Shown here in pieces: positions 62,258-64,000 of a stretch of 64,000 nt of DNA. How positions within the stretch are numbered: position 1 is the first letter of the stretch; the number at the start of each line of letters is the position of its first letter. The translations under genes and the position numbers were made by a program. The notes below the pieces were generated by a model, which saw nothing but the letters and a program-made list of their open reading frames with translations, was not told where the DNA came from and ran no database searches. This DNA is from Alteromonas sp. 1_MG-2023 (GTDB lineage Bacteria; Pseudomonadota; Gammaproteobacteria; Enterobacterales; Alteromonadaceae), in the NCBI RefSeq assembly GCF_030547075.1, contig NZ_JAUOQH010000019.1:17871-81870 (forward strand), given 5' to 3'.

Positions 62258-63661
62258 TTACCAAATACCGTCTTCAGATTTGCCCTGAATTTCACAGTCT
62301 CCAGTTTTATATTCTACTTTTTCGCCGCTATCGCGTTTTGCAAAGTAGTCTTTGCTGATAGACACAATGGTAGGCGTCATCCATACAATGGCGATAATAT
62401 TTATAACGGTCATTAATCCCAATGCCATATCGGCCATGGCCCATACTTGCGGCATAGCAGCTTGAGCACCCCAGTAAATCATACCTAAGTAACCAATTGT
62501 GTAGGCGGCTCGGCCAACACGGTTATCCAGTTTGAACATATGTAGGTTACTTTCGCCATAGGCGTAATTAGCTACTACTGATGTGAATGCAAATAAGCTA
62601 ATAGCGGCGGCAACAAAGTCGGTACCCCCTTCGCCTAAATGGCTGCTCATTGCGTCTTGGGTTAGTCTAATGCCTTCCATTTGATCGGAGCTAGAACCAC
62701 CGGCTAATAGAATGATAAACGCGGTAGAAGTACACAGCACCATGGTATCTAAAAATACGCCCAGCATTTGAATGTAGCCTTGCGATACTGGATGGTTAGG
62801 ATTAGGTACCGCACTGGCCGCTGCATGAGGCACAGAGCCACTACCAGCTTCGTTTGAGTATAATCCACGTTGGATGCCGTTTTTAATCGCTGCACCTAAT
62901 GCGCCAGCACCGGCTTCTTGTAAACCGAATGCAGATTTTATGATATCCATCAGCATGGCCGGAAGTTCTGAAATATTTATAAAGGTAATAGCCAGTGCTA
63001 CTAATACATAGCCAATACCCATAAAAGGTACAACAAATTCAGCAAATCTAGCGATACCGCGTAAGCCACCTATCACTATTAAAGAGGCTAGGGCAATAAT
63101 GGCTATACCCGTGTACTCGCTAGGGAATTGGTAGGCATTGTTCAATGCATCAGTAATGGTGTTTGCTTGTACCGCGCTAAATACGAAGCCATAACCAAAG
63201 AAGAGGCATAAAGAGAAAGCTACGGCTAACCAGGTTTTATTTAGGCCTTGTTTAATGTAATACGCAGGGCCACCACGAAACTCACCGTTTTCATCACGTA
63301 CTTTATATAATTGCCCTAAAACGCTTTCTGCGAAGCCTGTGGCCATGCCTAGTATGGCAATCATCCACATCCAGAATATAGCGCCAGAGCCACCAAGTGA
63401 GATAGCTACAGCTACCCCGGCTAAGTTACCTGTACCTACCCGGGCTGATAAACTGGTACATAATGCCTGAAAAGAACTAATCCCGTCTTTGGTCGCCTTA
63501 TTACTTCCCTTTAATAAGGAAAACATATGACCAAAATGACGTATTTGAACACCACCCAATTTAACCGTAAACCAAATACCACATACCAATAGCATGATGA
63601 TTAATACTTGGCCGTTACCCCATAGAACGTTATTTACCGCCGAGACAAAGTTTTCTATCAC
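62258..63661 (-). CDS. Sodium:alanine/glycine symporter (AGCS family)
   Basis: Polytopic inner-membrane transporter of 467 residues with about 11 segments. AGCS signatures are present: ALCTSLSARVGTGNLAGVAVAI near the N-terminus, GGPAYYIKQGLN, GIQRGLYSNEAGSGSVPHAAA in the middle, and TSVVANYAYGESNL. It imports alanine or glycine with sodium, fitting a marine cell. The start is a GTG at 63661 with AAAGGA upstream. It is monocistronic. Confidence 0.93.
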   Translation of the reverse strand: MIENFVSAVNNVLWGNGQVLIIMLLVCGIWFTVKLGGVQIRHFGHMFSLLKGSNKATKDGISSFQALCTSLSARVGTGNLAGVAVAISLGGSGAIFWMWMIAILGMATGFAESVLGQLYKVRDENGEFRGGPAYYIKQGLNKTWLAVAFSLCLFFGYGFVFSAVQANTITDALNNAYQFPSEYTGIAIIALASLIVIGGLRGIARFAEFVVPFMGIGYVLVALAITFINISELPAMLMDIIKSAFGLQEAGAGALGAAIKNGIQRGLYSNEAGSGSVPHAAASAVPNPNHPVSQGYIQMLGVFLDTMVLCTSTAFIILLAGGSSSDQMEGIRLTQDAMSSHLGEGGTDFVAAAISLFAFTSVVANYAYGESNLHMFKLDNRVGRAAYTIGYLGMIYWGAQAAMPQVWAMADMALGLMTVINIIAIVWMTPTIVSISKDYFAKRDSGEKVEYKTGDCEIQGKSEDGIW

Positions 63662-63894
63662 GCGTTTTCCTTTGCTTTTGTTGTTGTGAGACCCGTAGAA
63701 AACCTCAAGAGGCTGTTAATCGCTTAAAAGGCCACTATCTAAAATGAATAAACCTTAAAAGAGCGTACTTTAAAAAGAGTACCTTGCAGGAGAGCTCAAA
63801 AAGACATAGTAGGGAAACATAGTAGCATGTGGAAAAAAAGAGTGAAGAGGGAATAAGTCGTTAGATTACAACTTTATTTATGCCAGAAAACAAA

Positions 63895-63918
63895 AAACCG
63901 GTCGAAGGACCGGTTTCT
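63895..63918 (-). terminator. Terminator of the tRNA-Gln gene
   Basis: AAACCGGTC, loop GAAG, GACCGGTTT; on the minus strand it is followed by TTTTTTG. Confidence 0.9.
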
Positions 63919-63924
63919 TATGTA

Positions 63925-64000
63925 TGGCTGGGGTAGCAGGACTCGAACCTACGAATGGCGGGATCAAAACCCGCTGCCTTACCAACTTGGCTATACCCCA
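63925..64000 (-). tRNA. tRNA-Gln (anticodon UUG)
   Basis: On the minus strand the 76-base sequence begins TGGGGTATAGCCAAG and ends CCCCAGCCA with encoded CCA. The anticodon stem GCGGG/CCCGC holds loop TTTTGAT with anticodon TTG. The T arm has GTTCGAGTC. The first base (T opposite the A before CCA region) is as in other bacterial tRNA-Gln. The gene ends exactly at the window edge; further tRNAs may lie beyond. Confidence 0.95.

Overview
The window looks like the chromosome of a marine gammaproteobacterium of the Alteromonadaceae, most likely an Alteromonas or close relative. I infer this from protein resemblance to gammaproteobacterial families, from conserved chromosomal blocks (nadK-recN-bamE, grpE-dnaK-dnaJ, dapB/carAB/greA, miaB-ybeZ-ybeY-corC-lnt beside ubiF, ackA-pta) and from the moderate GC content. 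I see no prophage, insertion sequence, CRISPR array or rRNA. One tRNA gene (Gln, UUG) closes the window.

Layout. 1-7.3 kb: edge-truncated solute-binding protein, aldo/keto reductase (dkgB), unknown secreted protein, maltose-type acetyltransferase, repetitive lipoprotein, arsC-yjiN pair and tpm. 7.3-10.5 kb: bamE, SOS-controlled recN and nadK, all leftward. 10.5-22.4 kb: a block for polyhydroxybutyrate (PHB) and 3-hydroxybutyrate. A leftward operon encodes a GntP-type permease, a MetX-like lipoprotein esterase, a type 2 PHB depolymerase and 3-hydroxybutyrate dehydrogenase. A TonB-dependent receptor diverges from it, and a CrbR/CrbS-like two-component pair follows. 22.5-26.7 kb: grpE, dnaK and dnaJ with sigma-32-type promoters. 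26.8-33 kb: cytochrome c', a degenerate PAS-GGDEF-EAL protein, propionyl-CoA synthetase and cytochrome b561. 33-39.3 kb: dapB, carAB behind a leader with a terminator hairpin, and greA. 39.3-43.7 kb: an unknown 621-residue membrane protein bracketed by short repeats, a Nudix hydrolase, a DUF3224 protein and a small heat-shock protein. 44.3-47.7 kb: ackA-pta. 48-55.5 kb: lnt-corC-ybeY-phoH-miaB leftward, with ubiF diverging. 55.7-57 kb: a TetR regulator and an AhpD-like protein sharing a double operator. 57.7-60.4 kb: an orphan Wza/Wzc-like pair whose kinase domain has lost key residues. 60.7-64 kb: two very small genes, a flavin-reductase-like protein, a sodium:alanine symporter and the tRNA.

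How genes may work together. The PHB block contains most of what is needed to take extracellular PHB to central metabolism: depolymerase, possible oligomer esterase, outer-membrane receptor, inner-membrane permease and dehydrogenase. The adjacent CrbS/CrbR-like pair belongs to a family that controls acetyl-CoA synthetase and short-chain acid use. PrpE and AckA-Pta in the same window act on the same kinds of acids. That link is inference.

Structure not explained by genes. (1) A family of 13-16 bp repeats with core GGACA-NNC-AC occurs 15 times in three intergenic clusters, two of which bracket the unknown membrane protein. (2) Short tandem repeats of 12, 16 or about 20 bp begin at the stop codon of four genes (tpm, crbS, pta, lnt), each with a different unit. 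(3) A small ribbon-helix-helix gene overlaps another open frame at an eight-A run whose geometry would fit -1 frameshifting.
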